A stretch of 64,000 nucleotides of DNA. It comes from Paenibacillus stellifer (GTDB taxonomy: Bacteria; Bacillota; Bacilli; Paenibacillales; Paenibacillaceae). Positions 9,521 to 18,210 of the stretch are shown piece by piece (within the stretch, counting starts at the first letter, position 1; each line of letters opens with the position of its first letter). The stretch lies in the NCBI RefSeq assembly GCF_000758685.1, contig NZ_CP009286.1:4370501-4434500 (forward strand), written 5' to 3'. Made by a program: the position numbers and the translations under genes. Under the pieces are notes generated by a model, which saw only the letters and a program-made list of their open reading frames with translations, searched no databases and was not told where the DNA came from.

Positions 9521-10974
9521 ATGCTCGCCCCCTCTGGTTGAACCTTTTCTTTCTTATTCATCAGGCCCCAAATCGGGCTGTTCACGGTCATATCCATGTC
9601 CTTGGCAAAAATCTTGAAGCCGTCGAAACCATGGTACGGACCGCTGTAATCCCAAGAGTGCATTTGACGGAACGGAATGCCCATCTTGTGGTATACGTAT
9701 TTCTCCTTGACGCCGGAGCCTACGAGGTCAACGCCCATCTTCTGAGCCAGTTCTTCCAATTCGTATGCAGTCGGGTCGTCCATGATGATCGATCCTTCCT
9801 GCATCATTGGGAAGGTTCTTTCATAGTCGTCCTTGTGGGCGAATTCGTAACCGGAAGCCACGATGTCCATGCCCAGATCTTCATATGCGCCCACTGTATG
9901 GCGGGAACGCAGACCGCCGATCATCAGCAGCACTTTCTTGCCTTCCAGACGAGGTCTGTACTTGGCGATGATTTTGTCCATTTCAACCTTGTGCTTGGCG
10001 ATCATCTTCTCGCAGTTCTCTTGAATCTTCTCGTCGAACATAGCGGCGATGGCGCGCAGGCTTTCATAGGTCTTGGAAGGTCCGAAGAAGTTATATTCAA
10101 ACCACGGAATACCGTAAGCTTTCTCCATATGGTCAACCATGTAGTTCATGGAGCGGTGACAGTGAATGAGGTTCAGCTTCGCCTTATGGGCAATTTCCAG
10201 CTCGTTCAGCGTGCCGTCGCCGGACCATTGGGCGATAACGCGAAGGCCCATTTCTTCCAGCAGGATACGGGAAGCCCAAGCATCGCCGCCGATGTTGTAG
10301 TCACCGATAATATTAACATCGTAAGGACCTGTTTCCTTCAGATCGGCTTTGCCGAGAACGAAGTCGCGGATAGCATCGTTCGCAATATGGTGACCAAGCG
10401 ATTGGCTGACGCCGCGGAAGCCTTCGCAGCGGACCGGAACGATCGGCATGTCAAGCTCCTTGCTCATCTTCTTGGATACCGCTTCGATGTCGTCGCCGAT
10501 CAGACCGACCGGACATTCCGATTGTACGGAGATCCCTTTTGCCAGCGGGAACATTTCCTTGATTTCGCGGCAGATGATTTCCAGCTTCTTGTCGCCGCCG
10601 AAGACGATGTCCGTCTCGGAGAAATCACTGGTAATCTGCATAGCGGTGAAGTTGTCGATGCCGAGCGTGCCGTTTGCATAGTTGCGACGCGTACCCCAGC
10701 TGTACTGTCCGCAGCCGATCGGGCCGTGGGAGATGTGAACCATGTCCTTGATCGGGCCCCATACTACGCCTTTCGAACCGGCATAGGAGCAGCCGCGTGG
10801 CGTCATTACGCCCGGACGGGATTTAATGTTCGATTTCAGGGAGCAGCTGCAGCTTTCTTTCGATTCCTCGGTGTTTACCTGAAAGTGCTTTTTGCGATCC
10901 TTCCTTGCTTTATCGGGATAGGCTTCCAGAATTTCTTCAACTAGTTTTTTATTAGCCTCAATATCCAGTCCCAT
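9517..10974 (-). CDS. nifD: Nitrogenase MoFe protein alpha subunit NifD
   Basis: A 485-residue alpha subunit. P-cluster ligands appear at Cys62 (TPRGCSYAG), Cys88 ([10 protein letters not shown]) and Cys154 ([11 protein letters not shown]). FeMo-cofactor ligands are Cys272 ([11 protein letters not shown]) and a His near residue 439 ([16 protein letters not shown]). The start at 10974 has AAGGAGG 8 bases upstream; an ATG 21 bp earlier overlaps that site and is rejected. The 169-bp gap to nifH holds a hairpin, and the gene overlaps nifK by 4 bp. Confidence 0.98.
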   Translation of the reverse strand: MGLDIEANKKLVEEILEAYPDKARKDRKKHFQVNTEESKESCSCSLKSNIKSRPGVMTPRGCSYAGSKGVVWGPIKDMVHISHGPIGCGQYSWGTRRNYANGTLGIDNFTAMQITSDFSETDIVFGGDKKLEIICREIKEMFPLAKGISVQSECPVGLIGDDIEAVSKKMSKELDMPIVPVRCEGFRGVSQSLGHHIANDAIRDFVLGKADLKETGPYDVNIIGDYNIGGDAWASRILLEEMGLRVIAQWSGDGTLNELEIAHKAKLNLIHCHRSMNYMVDHMEKAYGIPWFEYNFFGPSKTYESLRAIAAMFDEKIQENCEKMIAKHKVEMDKIIAKYRPRLEGKKVLLMIGGLRSRHTVGAYEDLGMDIVASGYEFAHKDDYERTFPMMQEGSIIMDDPTAYELEELAQKMGVDLVGSGVKEKYVYHKMGIPFRQMHSWDYSGPYHGFDGFKIFAKDMDMTVNSPIWGLMNKKEKVQPEGASI

Positions 10975-11045
10975 TCGTTGAACCTCCTTTTTCATTTAGC
11001 AGCATGACTGCATCCTTGCGGCATTTTCCACGTTCGCCTTACTCT

Positions 11046-11078
11046 CGGCGGATGATCGTCTCCCCACTCCATCCGCCG
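11046..11078 (-). other. Stem-loop between nifH and nifD
   Basis: CGGCGGATG (11046-11054) pairs perfectly with CATCCGCCG (11070-11078) around a 15-base loop, in the only sizeable gap of the nifBHDK block. No T tract follows on the transcribed strand. A role in protecting the 3' end of a processed nifH message is inference. Confidence 0.65.
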
Positions 11079-11143
11079 GATAAATTGTATTGTTATGCGA
11101 AGTAGTCCCGCGATATATCTAATCTCAAGTTCTTTTCTTGTTA

Positions 11144-12028
<885 letters not shown>

Positions 12029-13405
12029 TCATCCCTTCGAAATATTTATGTGTTCAAAATAAGAACCGTATTTTACACTTTCAAGAATTGCTTCTTGAAT
12101 TCCGCCTTTGCGGACCAGCGGCAGGATGCCAGCCTTGTTCAACGCCATGCGAGGCGCATCGCCGATTCCAGAGCTTAAGAGGATCCGGCAGTCGCTCAGG
12201 ATCGATGTAATCTCCTGAAGCGTTTCGCCTTTCTCTCCGTTGCAATCCGCCGTACCGTGGCAGTAAGCCTGTATCTTACGCATACCGATGAACTTCACTT
12301 CGGTTCCGTCTGTATCGTAGATCATGAATTCCGTCGCGTGGCCAAAATGCTGATTAACCTTGTCTCCGCCGCGGGAAGCAACAGCGACCCGGGTTCTCTT
12401 GTTCTCGTCCAGTATGGAGCGCTGGTTCGACTTCGCAATCATGCGCTGCCGGATCTTGGCGTCCAATTCCTGCTGGAACTGCTCTCTGGCATCGAGGTCG
12501 ATCACCAGATCATCATCCATCTTATCGAGCTGGAAATCCTGATTGCGGTCCTGTCCGAGCAATCCTACCGCGTCCGCGCGGCACTGCCGGCAGTGGCGCA
12601 TCAGCTTGGTTCCGCCCTCGCTCAGCTTCTCTTGCAGCTGAATCAATTCTTTGGGGCGCGGCGCCTTGCGTCCGTCTTTCTCGTACTGGCTGCCCGGAGC
12701 GATAATCAGCGGCGTCACATTATGAATCGTTGCGCCAAGCTCCTTGACTTTCTTCGATACTTCGAGCAGATGCTCGTCGTTGACTCCCGGAATCATGATC
12801 GAGTTAACTTTGACGAGAATGCCTCTCTTGGCCAGTTCCTCCACGCCCTGAAGCTGGCGGCTGATCAGGAGAGCGGCGGCTTCTCTTCCTTCGTAACGAA
12901 CCCCTTCATCAAATACCCAGGGATAAATCTCCTTGCCTACGTCCGGGTCGATTGCATTGATCGTGATCGTTACGTGTCCGATCCCCAATTCCACGATTCG
13001 ATCAATGTGCCGATACAGCGTCAGGCCGTTCGTACTGAGGCAGGTCATGACATCGGGCACATGCTTCTTGACTCTGGCGAACGTGTCAAACGTCTTGTCC
13101 GCGTTGGCCAGCGGATCGCCGGGCCCTGCAATGCCGACTACCGACAGCTGCATAAGCTGCGCTGCCACACCCTTAACCTTCCGCTCCGCTTGCTCTGGAG
13201 AGAGCACCTCACTGACAACCCCCGGTCTGCTTTCGTTCACACAGTCGAATTTGCGGTTGCAGTAATTGCACTGAATGTTGCAGGCGGGAGCGACCGGAAT
13301 ATGCATCCGGGCAAAGAACCGATGGGCTTCTTCGTTGTAGCAAGGGTGGCGACTGATATCATCCACTGCTGCGTTTGATGAACACGATGTCGGCTCCGGC
13401 TTCAT
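12029..13405 (-). CDS. nifB: FeMo-cofactor biosynthesis radical SAM protein NifB
   Basis: A 458-residue two-domain NifB. The radical SAM motif is C42-x3-C46-x2-C49 (ACNIQCNYCNRKFDC), with GPGDPLAN as the SAM-contacting segment and CRQCRADAVGLLGQD as the second Cys cluster. From about residue 340 a NifX-like cofactor-binding domain follows (RVAVASRGGDKVNQHFGHATEF). It fuses two 4Fe-4S clusters and inserts carbide to make NifB-co. The start at 13405 has AAGGAGG 9 bases upstream. It is the first gene of the operon, behind a long leader. Confidence 0.97.
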   Translation of the reverse strand: MKPEPTSCSSNAAVDDISRHPCYNEEAHRFFARMHIPVAPACNIQCNYCNRKFDCVNESRPGVVSEVLSPEQAERKVKGVAAQLMQLSVVGIAGPGDPLANADKTFDTFARVKKHVPDVMTCLSTNGLTLYRHIDRIVELGIGHVTITINAIDPDVGKEIYPWVFDEGVRYEGREAAALLISRQLQGVEELAKRGILVKVNSIMIPGVNDEHLLEVSKKVKELGATIHNVTPLIIAPGSQYEKDGRKAPRPKELIQLQEKLSEGGTKLMRHCRQCRADAVGLLGQDRNQDFQLDKMDDDLVIDLDAREQFQQELDAKIRQRMIAKSNQRSILDENKRTRVAVASRGGDKVNQHFGHATEFMIYDTDGTEVKFIGMRKIQAYCHGTADCNGEKGETLQEITSILSDCRILLSSGIGDAPRMALNKAGILPLVRKGGIQEAILESVKYGSYFEHINISKG

Positions 13406-13447
13406 TGTTCCCACCTCCTTAATATAATGAGGAGACTCTAGCTCCCT

Positions 13448-13487
13448 ACGCACGCCTCGCTTCGTTCCCGTGTCGGAAGCGTGCGCC
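13448..13487 (-). other. Structured segment in the nifB leader
   Basis: Within the roughly 225-nt leader the transcribed strand carries nested complementary arms CGCACGC/GCGTGCG with an inner CGCTTC/GAAGCG pair, ending about 40 nt before the nifB start. This could shield message or be a regulatory fold. No known riboswitch class was recognised here. Confidence 0.4.
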
Positions 13488-13586
13488 CAAGTTCCTTCGA
13501 AACGCCGTCACAAACATTGTTGTTTCAGAAGCGTATCCTCGGGGGTAATTCCCGATTAGCGACATGTAAGTTAACCTTCAATTTCT

Positions 13587-13603
13587 TGTTAGGTTTCCTC
13601 ACT
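13587..13603 (-). promoter_or_regulatory. GlnR-like site II, downstream of the nif start site
   Basis: TGTTA-N7-TCACT matches the GlnR/TnrA consensus TGTNA-N7-TNACA with one mismatch and lies about 35 bp after the predicted start site. In Paenibacillus nif operons a site in this position is known to mediate repression by GlnR under nitrogen excess. The identification here is by consensus and position. Confidence 0.6.
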
Positions 13604-13636
13604 CTAACCTTGCTTGACTGCCTTTGTTGTATCACA

Positions 13637-13665
13637 ATCATATTTTCAAACCCGTATATCGTCAA
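13637..13665 (-). promoter_or_regulatory. SigA-type promoter of the nif operon
   Basis: On the minus strand TTGACG (13665-13660) and TATGAT (13642-13637) are spaced by 17 bp, giving a start near 13630 and a leader of about 225 nt before nifB. There is no -24/-12 SigN element. This agrees with SigA-dependent nif transcription in Paenibacillus. Confidence 0.8.
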
Positions 13666-13724
13666 TTAGCCTCTCCACGAAAAAACCTGTCATCACCGTG
13701 TGTTTACATTTTCGTCAAATCATA

Positions 13725-13741
13725 TGTTAGGAAAAGTGACA
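13725..13741 (-). promoter_or_regulatory. GlnR-like site I, upstream of the nif promoter
   Basis: TGTTAGGAAAAGTGACA is a perfect match to the GlnR/TnrA consensus TGTNA-N7-TNACA. It is centred about 100 bp upstream of the predicted nif start site. An upstream site of this type is known to allow activation of nif transcription by GlnR when nitrogen is limiting. Confidence 0.75.
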
Positions 13742-13752
13742 CTCAAATATCA

Positions 13753-13767
13753 TGTTTCCGTTTTCAT
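13753..13767 (-). promoter_or_regulatory. cre-like site upstream of the nif promoter
   Basis: On the minus strand ATGAAAACGGAAACA fits the CcpA cre consensus WTGNAANCGNWNNCW at every fixed position. It lies 12 bp upstream of GlnR-like site I. Function is inferred from the motif only. Confidence 0.45.
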
Positions 13768-13929
13768 ATCTTGTTTTCATTGAAAATCAATGTCAATGCA
13801 GCACAGATTTGATGCAGATTTAACGCGGTCTTTAACGCCCGATAACGTTCTTTCGACATAGCCCGGGAAAATTCGCGGAACCCGCAGCCAAACATCCGTT
13901 TATTAATAGAAAGGGATTTCTTTCTTTGG

Positions 13930-13958
13930 TTGACATTCTGTCTCTCCTCCTATATGAT
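13930..13958 (+). promoter_or_regulatory. SigA promoter of the Mn2+ riboswitch and terC gene
   Basis: TTGACA (13930-13935), a 17-bp spacer, then TATGAT (13953-13958). The start would be near 13965, about 20 nt before the conserved riboswitch core. Confidence 0.85.
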
Positions 13959-13971
13959 CGTAATAGAGTTA

Positions 13972-14078
13972 AGGCCCAACCGAATATCCCGTAAAGGGGA
14001 GTAGCTGTTAAGCAAAGTCGTCAATACGAGAAGAGCTTCATATTCTCCGGCTTTGTTGGCAATTATCCAATTGTTAGC
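13972..14078 (+). ncRNA. yybP-ykoY manganese riboswitch aptamer
   Basis: The conserved core AAAGGGGAGTAGC (about 13993-14005) and the distal loop region TCAATACGAGAAG with CTCCGGCTTTGTTGGC match the yybP-ykoY class, which binds Mn2+ and acts as an ON switch. It sits between a SigA promoter and a TerC-family gene, the class's usual target, and is followed by a long intrinsic terminator. Exact aptamer ends are approximate. Confidence 0.87.
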
Positions 14079-14079
14079 G

Positions 14080-14144
14080 AGACCTTTACCATTCAGATTG
14101 ATTCTCTTTTTAGGGACTCAGCCTGTTTGGTAAAGGTCTTTTTT
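14080..14144 (+). terminator. Regulated terminator of the Mn2+ riboswitch
   Basis: AGACCTTTACC (14080-14090) pairs with GGTAAAGGTCT (14129-14139) over 11 bp around a 38-base loop and is followed by six T. It is the expression platform ahead of terC; Mn2+ binding would be expected to prevent its folding. Confidence 0.85.
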
Positions 14145-14186
14145 ATATAATTTTAGGCCATTCTAAATTCAGGGAGGTTGTAAGAA

Positions 14187-15026
14187 ATGGATGTAGGTTT
14201 GTTATTGGAATACGGCTGGGTGCTTCTCGTGCTGGTTGCGCTGGAAGGACTGCTTGCGGCCGACAACGCGCTGGTGCTCGCCATTATGGTGAAGCATCTG
14301 CCCGAGGAAACAAGGAAGAAAGCTCTCTTCTACGGGCTGTTCGGCGCCTTTATTTTCCGCTTTGGATCGCTGTTCGTGATTTCCTACCTCGTGGATATTT
14401 GGCAGGTTCAGGCGATTGGAGCCCTCTACCTGCTGTTCATCGCGGGAAATCATATCATCCGGAAAGTCGTCGCGGCCCGCAGGCCGGAGGCGCAATCAAT
14501 TACGGAAGAAGCGGCCGCAACAGATGGCAAGGAATCCGGCGGAAAGAAGTCCAGTTTCTGGCTGACCGTGCTAAAAGTCGAAATCGCAGATATCGCATTT
14601 GCCGTTGATTCGATCCTGGCTGCAGTCGCATTGGCTGTGGCGCTTCCGGCGAGTGGTCTTCCGCAGATCGGCGGTCTGGACGGCGGCGTGTTCCTCGTTA
14701 TTTTTGCCGGCGGCTTTATCGGGCTTGTCATTATGCGGTTCGCTGCTTCCTTCTTCGTCAAATTGCTTCACTCGCGCCCGGGTCTTGAAGTTGCCGCGTT
14801 CGTTATCGTAGGCTGGGTTGGCGTCAAGCTGGCCGTCATTACACTCGCGCATCCGTCTCTCGGCGTTCTGTCGGAGCACTTCGCGCACAGTACCGCTTGG
14901 AAGGCGACTTTCTATATCGTGCTGGTACTCATTGCCGCCATCGGCTGGTTCATGAGCAAAGAAGTCACGGAAGAGCATAAAGACGAGAATCCGGTACGAG
15001 AAGTAGACTCGCAATTAGGCAAGTAG
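14187..15026 (+). CDS. TerC/Alx-family membrane protein
   Basis: A 279-residue integral membrane protein with about seven to eight hydrophobic helices. It carries the family signature acidic motifs EGLLAADNALVLAIMVKHLP (helix 1) and VEIADIAFAVDSILAAVAL (middle), where Asp residues are thought to bind metal. B. subtilis homologues (YkoY/MeeY, YceF/MeeF) move Mn2+ outward and help metalate exported enzymes. Control by a Mn2+ riboswitch supports a manganese role here. The GGGAGG site lies 9 bases before the ATG. The tail after residue 260 is charged and cytoplasmic. Confidence 0.92.
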   Translation: MDVGLLLEYGWVLLVLVALEGLLAADNALVLAIMVKHLPEETRKKALFYGLFGAFIFRFGSLFVISYLVDIWQVQAIGALYLLFIAGNHIIRKVVAARRPEAQSITEEAAATDGKESGGKKSSFWLTVLKVEIADIAFAVDSILAAVALAVALPASGLPQIGGLDGGVFLVIFAGGFIGLVIMRFAASFFVKLLHSRPGLEVAAFVIVGWVGVKLAVITLAHPSLGVLSEHFAHSTAWKATFYIVLVLIAAIGWFMSKEVTEEHKDENPVREVDSQLGK

Positions 15027-15088
15027 TCTCCGCAAATAACCTCCAGAGAGAGGCAACCGTATCGCTAGCTGATCACTCCTCTCGATAG

Positions 15089-15151
15089 GGATCACAGCAA
15101 AAAGGCCGTTCCGACTTCCAGAATGGAAGAAGGTTCGGCCTGCGGTGATCC
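15089..15151. other. Long imperfect inverted repeat after terC
   Basis: GGATCAC/GTGATCC form the outer arms, with further pairing GGCCG/CGGCC and CTTCCA/TGGAAG inside. It lacks a terminal T tract. The gene-free stretch 15027-15359 holds this element and the terminator at 15287-15327 and nothing else recognised. Confidence 0.5.
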
Positions 15152-15286
15152 GCTCAACTGTAATATTCCAACTTTCTTGATAGGATTATAATGTATTATT
15201 TTCAAGCACGTCAATATTCATCGCGGTGAAAAAGAGAAATTTACCATCAAATGTTACAATCGTGTGAGGAAATGGATGGATATTAC

Positions 15287-15327
15287 AAAAACCCGCTTAC
15301 GCCGGATCAGCGCAAGCGGGTTTTTTC
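15287..15327. terminator. Bidirectional terminator between terC and rlmN
   Basis: CCCGCTTACGC pairs with GCGCAAGCGGG (one mismatch), with A5 before and T6 after, so it can end transcription in both directions. It lies just past the minus-strand rlmN gene. Confidence 0.85.
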
Positions 15328-15359
15328 AGTAAACAATAGAGTTGATCTTAGCACAATGT

Positions 15360-16436
15360 TTATCCGAGAGCCGTTTGTTTAATCTCTTTGATCTGTTTGC
15401 TCCGCAGTTGGCCGCAGGCGGCATCGATGTCACTGCCTTGCTCCAGACGCGTGCTGACGCTGATGCCCTGCTTCTTCAGGGTATCAAAGAAAGCCCGGAC
15501 CGTCTCACGGTCGCTCCGCTGATACTGGCTGTGCTCATCTACCGGGTTGTAAGGGATAAGATTGACATTCACAAGCGGACCGTAGCCGCGAATCAGTTCA
15601 GCCAGCTCAAGCGCATGCTCCTGCTGGTCGTTGATATCCCGGAGAAGGATATATTCAAGCGTCGTTCTGCGCTTCGTCTTCTGAAGATAATACTCCAATG
15701 CAGACATCAGTTTCTCGATCGGCACGGCACGATTGATCTTCATAATTTTGGTGCGGAGCTCATTGCTGGGAGCATGCAGGGAGATCGCCAGATTCACCTG
15801 CAGGTTGCAGTCCGTAAATTCGATGATTTTGTCCGCAAGTCCGCTGGTGGAGACCGTAATATGGCGCCCGGCGATATCGAGACCCTTCTGGTTCTTGATA
15901 ATCTGGATGAATGCTGTTAAATTCTCGAAGTTGTCGAAAGGCTCTCCGATCCCCATGACCACGATATGACTGACCGATTCTCCCTTGCCCCGCGCGTCCA
16001 GATACATCTGAACCTGCATGATCTGCTCCACGATCTCGCCTGCGGACAGATCCCGGTCCTTCTTCAACAGCCCGCTTGCGCAGAAGCTGCAGCCGATGTT
16101 ACAGCCCACCTGGGTCGTTACGCAGACGGCAAGGCCGTATTTCTGGCGCATCAGCACCGTCTCGATCAGATTGCCGTCCTGCAGTCTGAACAGAAATTTA
16201 ACGGTTCCGTCCACGGATTCCTGCTTCACATGCTCGGCCAATGTGTTTATCGTAAAATGCTCGGCCAACAGCCCGAGCGCCTCCGGATTCACTTCCTCCA
16301 TTTGCCCGAAATCCGTAACCCGCTTCACATAGAGATAATCCCATACCTGAAGCGCCCGGAATTTGCGGTGTCCGCGTTCCAGCAGCCAGGCGGCGAACCC
16401 GTCAAAGGTCAAACCGTAAATGGATGTTTTGCTCAT
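15360..16436 (-). CDS. rlmN: Dual-specificity RNA methyltransferase RlmN
   Basis: A 358-residue radical SAM methyltransferase. The CxxxCxxC motif is Cys112-Cys116-Cys119 ([14 protein letters not shown]), the SAM segment is [11 protein letters not shown], and the methyl-carrying Cys is Cys341 in DAACGQL. RlmN methylates C2 of A2503 in 23S rRNA and A37 of some tRNAs. The GIGEPFDN form rather than the GMGEALAN of Cfr supports RlmN, not the C8-methylating resistance enzyme. Firmicutes can carry more than one paralogue, so this may not be the main copy. Confidence 0.88.
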   Translation of the reverse strand: MSKTSIYGLTFDGFAAWLLERGHRKFRALQVWDYLYVKRVTDFGQMEEVNPEALGLLAEHFTINTLAEHVKQESVDGTVKFLFRLQDGNLIETVLMRQKYGLAVCVTTQVGCNIGCSFCASGLLKKDRDLSAGEIVEQIMQVQMYLDARGKGESVSHIVVMGIGEPFDNFENLTAFIQIIKNQKGLDIAGRHITVSTSGLADKIIEFTDCNLQVNLAISLHAPSNELRTKIMKINRAVPIEKLMSALEYYLQKTKRRTTLEYILLRDINDQQEHALELAELIRGYGPLVNVNLIPYNPVDEHSQYQRSDRETVRAFFDTLKKQGISVSTRLEQGSDIDAACGQLRSKQIKEIKQTALG

Positions 16437-16700
16437 GATCTATCCTCTCTCCAAGGCTTGCAGCGCAAGCCTGTCAATTCTAGCCTTCGGCTTCCCGTAA
16501 GGAAGACAATCGTATCTTATTGTCCCAAATTTTTTATATTAAAACAAGAGGAAAAGACAGCCGCCTCGCTATTTTGCACAAAAACCAGCTAATACTTGTC
16601 AAGCTTTTTGCTCTTGGTCTGCAAATGGTTTGTTGGTATACTATTTTATGAGCATGACAAATAACCTTCATGAGTAAAGGATATTTGGGGAAATATGGAT

Positions 16701-17882
16701 TTAAGGGTTATAGGGCTGGTTCTTACTGAGGATGGCGAATATGTGATGAAGAAGCTTGTTGGCGCAAGCGATCACGACCACCTTGTAAGCCTTGCCCTCT
16801 TTTCTTTTTCTATCATAATAATCTCGAAGCTTACGGTTGATGCTCCCGCGTATCCCACACTGTACCGCTAAATATAAAGCACGTCGCAGTCTCTTGGAAC
16901 CACGTTTCGTGATCTTCGAGCTTGTCGCCTTAAACTTCCCTGAGCTGAATATGCCAGGGTCTAAGCCTGCAAAAGCAACGAGTTGTTTCGGGTTTTGAAA
17001 CTGTCCTACGTCCCCTATTTCAGCGACAAGGGCTGCTGCAAGCTTATCTCCTACGCCAGGTATACTCTTCATTAGTTCTACTTCGTGGAGACTGGATGCC
17101 ATCTTCTCCATTTGCTTCTCCAATGTACTTAGCTGCTCCGAAAACTGAAGCAATAAGCTAACCATACCGTGCAAAGCAACGCTTTGAGAAGAACTTCTCC
17201 TCTGCTTTTTCCAATGCGTCAGCACTTCCTGGAGCCGTTCGGCTTTTTCTTGAACCCAGCGTTTCGACCGCGACTTCCCTGCGCCACTGTTCTCGATGAT
17301 CTGATGAAGATCTCCCGGTTCTCCCTCCAGACAACGCGCCAGCACCTTTAGAGACGTAACCGAAAACAGATCCCGAAAGACCTTCTCGTACCCCGGGAAA
17401 ACCTGATCTAATAAAGCTCTGGTGTTTAACTTCGCCTGCACAAACATCCCCGTCACAAACTCATGTTGCCGGGTCACATGCTGCAACTCTGTAAACGCTT
17501 CGTCCCATATACGATGTGGTGTAACGTCTCCGCGGTAATACATATCTGCTAAATGCCATGCATCTGCAGCATCTGTTTTAACCTTGCGCAGTTGCGTTCC
17601 TTTGGCCCGTTTCGACTGCAACGGATTCACGATAAAGTACCTCCAGCCGCCACGCTCCAGATACGCTACCAGTACCCGGTGGTAGTGCCCTGTCGCTTCC
17701 AAAACCACTACCGGAGTACATTTTGTTGTCTCCTGCAACTCCGCGAGGAGCTCCCCCAACCGTTCAAGCCCGTGCTCCTCATGCGACAGGCTTTCTGCCC
17801 TTCCATAAGGTTCGTTTCGTCTCGTAAAGGCTTGAAGCACACTAAACCCTTTTGCCACATCCACACCTATAACTGGTTCCAT
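16701..17882 (-). CDS. IS110-family transposase (DEDD recombinase)
   Basis: A 393-residue transposase of the IS110 family. The N-terminal RuvC-like DEDD domain shows IGVDVAKG (Asp8), VVVLEATGHYH and KVKTDAADAWHLA. The C-terminal domain with MKSIPGVGDKLAAALVAEIGD and FAGLDPGIFSSGKF carries the conserved Ser nucleophile region. The start at 17882 has GGAGG 5 bases upstream. The gene appears intact. The roughly 190 bp upstream of it is non-coding and highly structured, as expected for an IS110-type left end. Element ends are not defined, as the family lacks terminal inverted repeats. Confidence 0.93.
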   Translation of the reverse strand: MEPVIGVDVAKGFSVLQAFTRRNEPYGRAESLSHEEHGLERLGELLAELQETTKCTPVVVLEATGHYHRVLVAYLERGGWRYFIVNPLQSKRAKGTQLRKVKTDAADAWHLADMYYRGDVTPHRIWDEAFTELQHVTRQHEFVTGMFVQAKLNTRALLDQVFPGYEKVFRDLFSVTSLKVLARCLEGEPGDLHQIIENSGAGKSRSKRWVQEKAERLQEVLTHWKKQRRSSSQSVALHGMVSLLLQFSEQLSTLEKQMEKMASSLHEVELMKSIPGVGDKLAAALVAEIGDVGQFQNPKQLVAFAGLDPGIFSSGKFKATSSKITKRGSKRLRRALYLAVQCGIRGSINRKLRDYYDRKRKEGKAYKVVVIACANKLLHHIFAILSKNQPYNP

Positions 17883-17889
17883 AACAACC

Positions 17890-18075
17890 TCCAAATAAAA
17901 GATTTACCGGCTATCCCACGATGGTTCCAAACCCATAGCTTCGCTTGTGATGCGAGGTCAATAGCCTCTACCAGCTCAAACATGGTCATTGGAGGTCGTG
18001 GGAGAACAGTTTTTGTGACGGGGTCATTGCCCCTAAAACCACCACGTTCTCCCGGCTTCCTCATCGTAAAACGAC
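17890..18075 (-). ncRNA. Probable IS110 bridge RNA in the element's left end
   Basis: The non-coding sequence upstream of the IS110 transposase folds into two successive bulged stem-loops on the transposase strand. In the first, GGGAGAAC/GTTCTCCC arms (18047-18054 and 18001-18008) enclose a small inner hairpin (GGGG/CCCC, 18021-18034). In the second, GGCTAT/ATAGCC arms (17961-17966 and 17909-17914) enclose a large loop. Two internal-loop hairpins 5' of the gene is the layout of bridge RNAs that specify target and donor DNA in IS110-type elements. Identification is from position and folding only. Confidence 0.6.
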
Positions 18076-18076
18076 C

Positions 18077-18113
18077 ATAAAAAAAGGCCAACCAGTAATT
18101 ACTGGCTAACCTG
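18077..18113 (-). terminator. Palindromic hairpin with T8 tract at the IS110 left side
   Basis: CCAGTAATTACTGG (18092-18105), extended by flanking pairs, is followed on the minus strand by eight T. It may insulate the element or mark its left boundary. Confidence 0.6.
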
Positions 18114-18121
18114 ATAATACG

Positions 18122-18156
18122 AAAAACCGGCTGAAGCTTAATCAAGCCTCAGCCGG
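18122..18156 (-). terminator. Terminator of the SLH-domain gene
   Basis: On the minus strand CCGGCTGAGGCTT pairs with AAGCTTCAGCCGG (one G-U) around GATT and is followed by five T. It lies about 55 bp after the stop of the SLH protein gene and is not disturbed by the neighbouring IS110 element. Confidence 0.85.
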
Positions 18157-18210
18157 GCACTCCTCTTGTTATGCTCTTAAGACGTTCGTCAGCCATTCAT
18201 CAGCTGTGCA

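Noticed and set aside
9481..10944. Long open frame of 487 codons opposite nifD, and a 401-codon frame opposite nifK
   Set aside because: Both are antisense to highly conserved nif genes, have no ribosome site or recognisable domain, and arise from codon bias in the real genes.
12257..13378. Open frame of 373 codons opposite nifB
   Set aside because: It lies fully antisense to nifB and has no family features.
13681..13720. Alternative nif promoter TTGACG at 13719 with TGATGA as -10
   Set aside because: The -10 match is poor compared with TTGACG-N17-TATGAT at 13665-13637.
13481..13812. Two short plus-strand frames in the nif control region
   Set aside because: No ribosome sites, low-complexity hydrophobic products, and they overlap promoter and operator elements.
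15360..16436. Possible Cfr-type resistance methyltransferase
   Set aside because: The motif [11 protein letters not shown] and [14 protein letters not shown] segment match RlmN rather than Cfr.
17867..18145. 92-codon frame upstream of the IS110 transposase
   Set aside because: It overlaps the terminator and structured left end that better fit a non-coding bridge RNA; the product has no domain.
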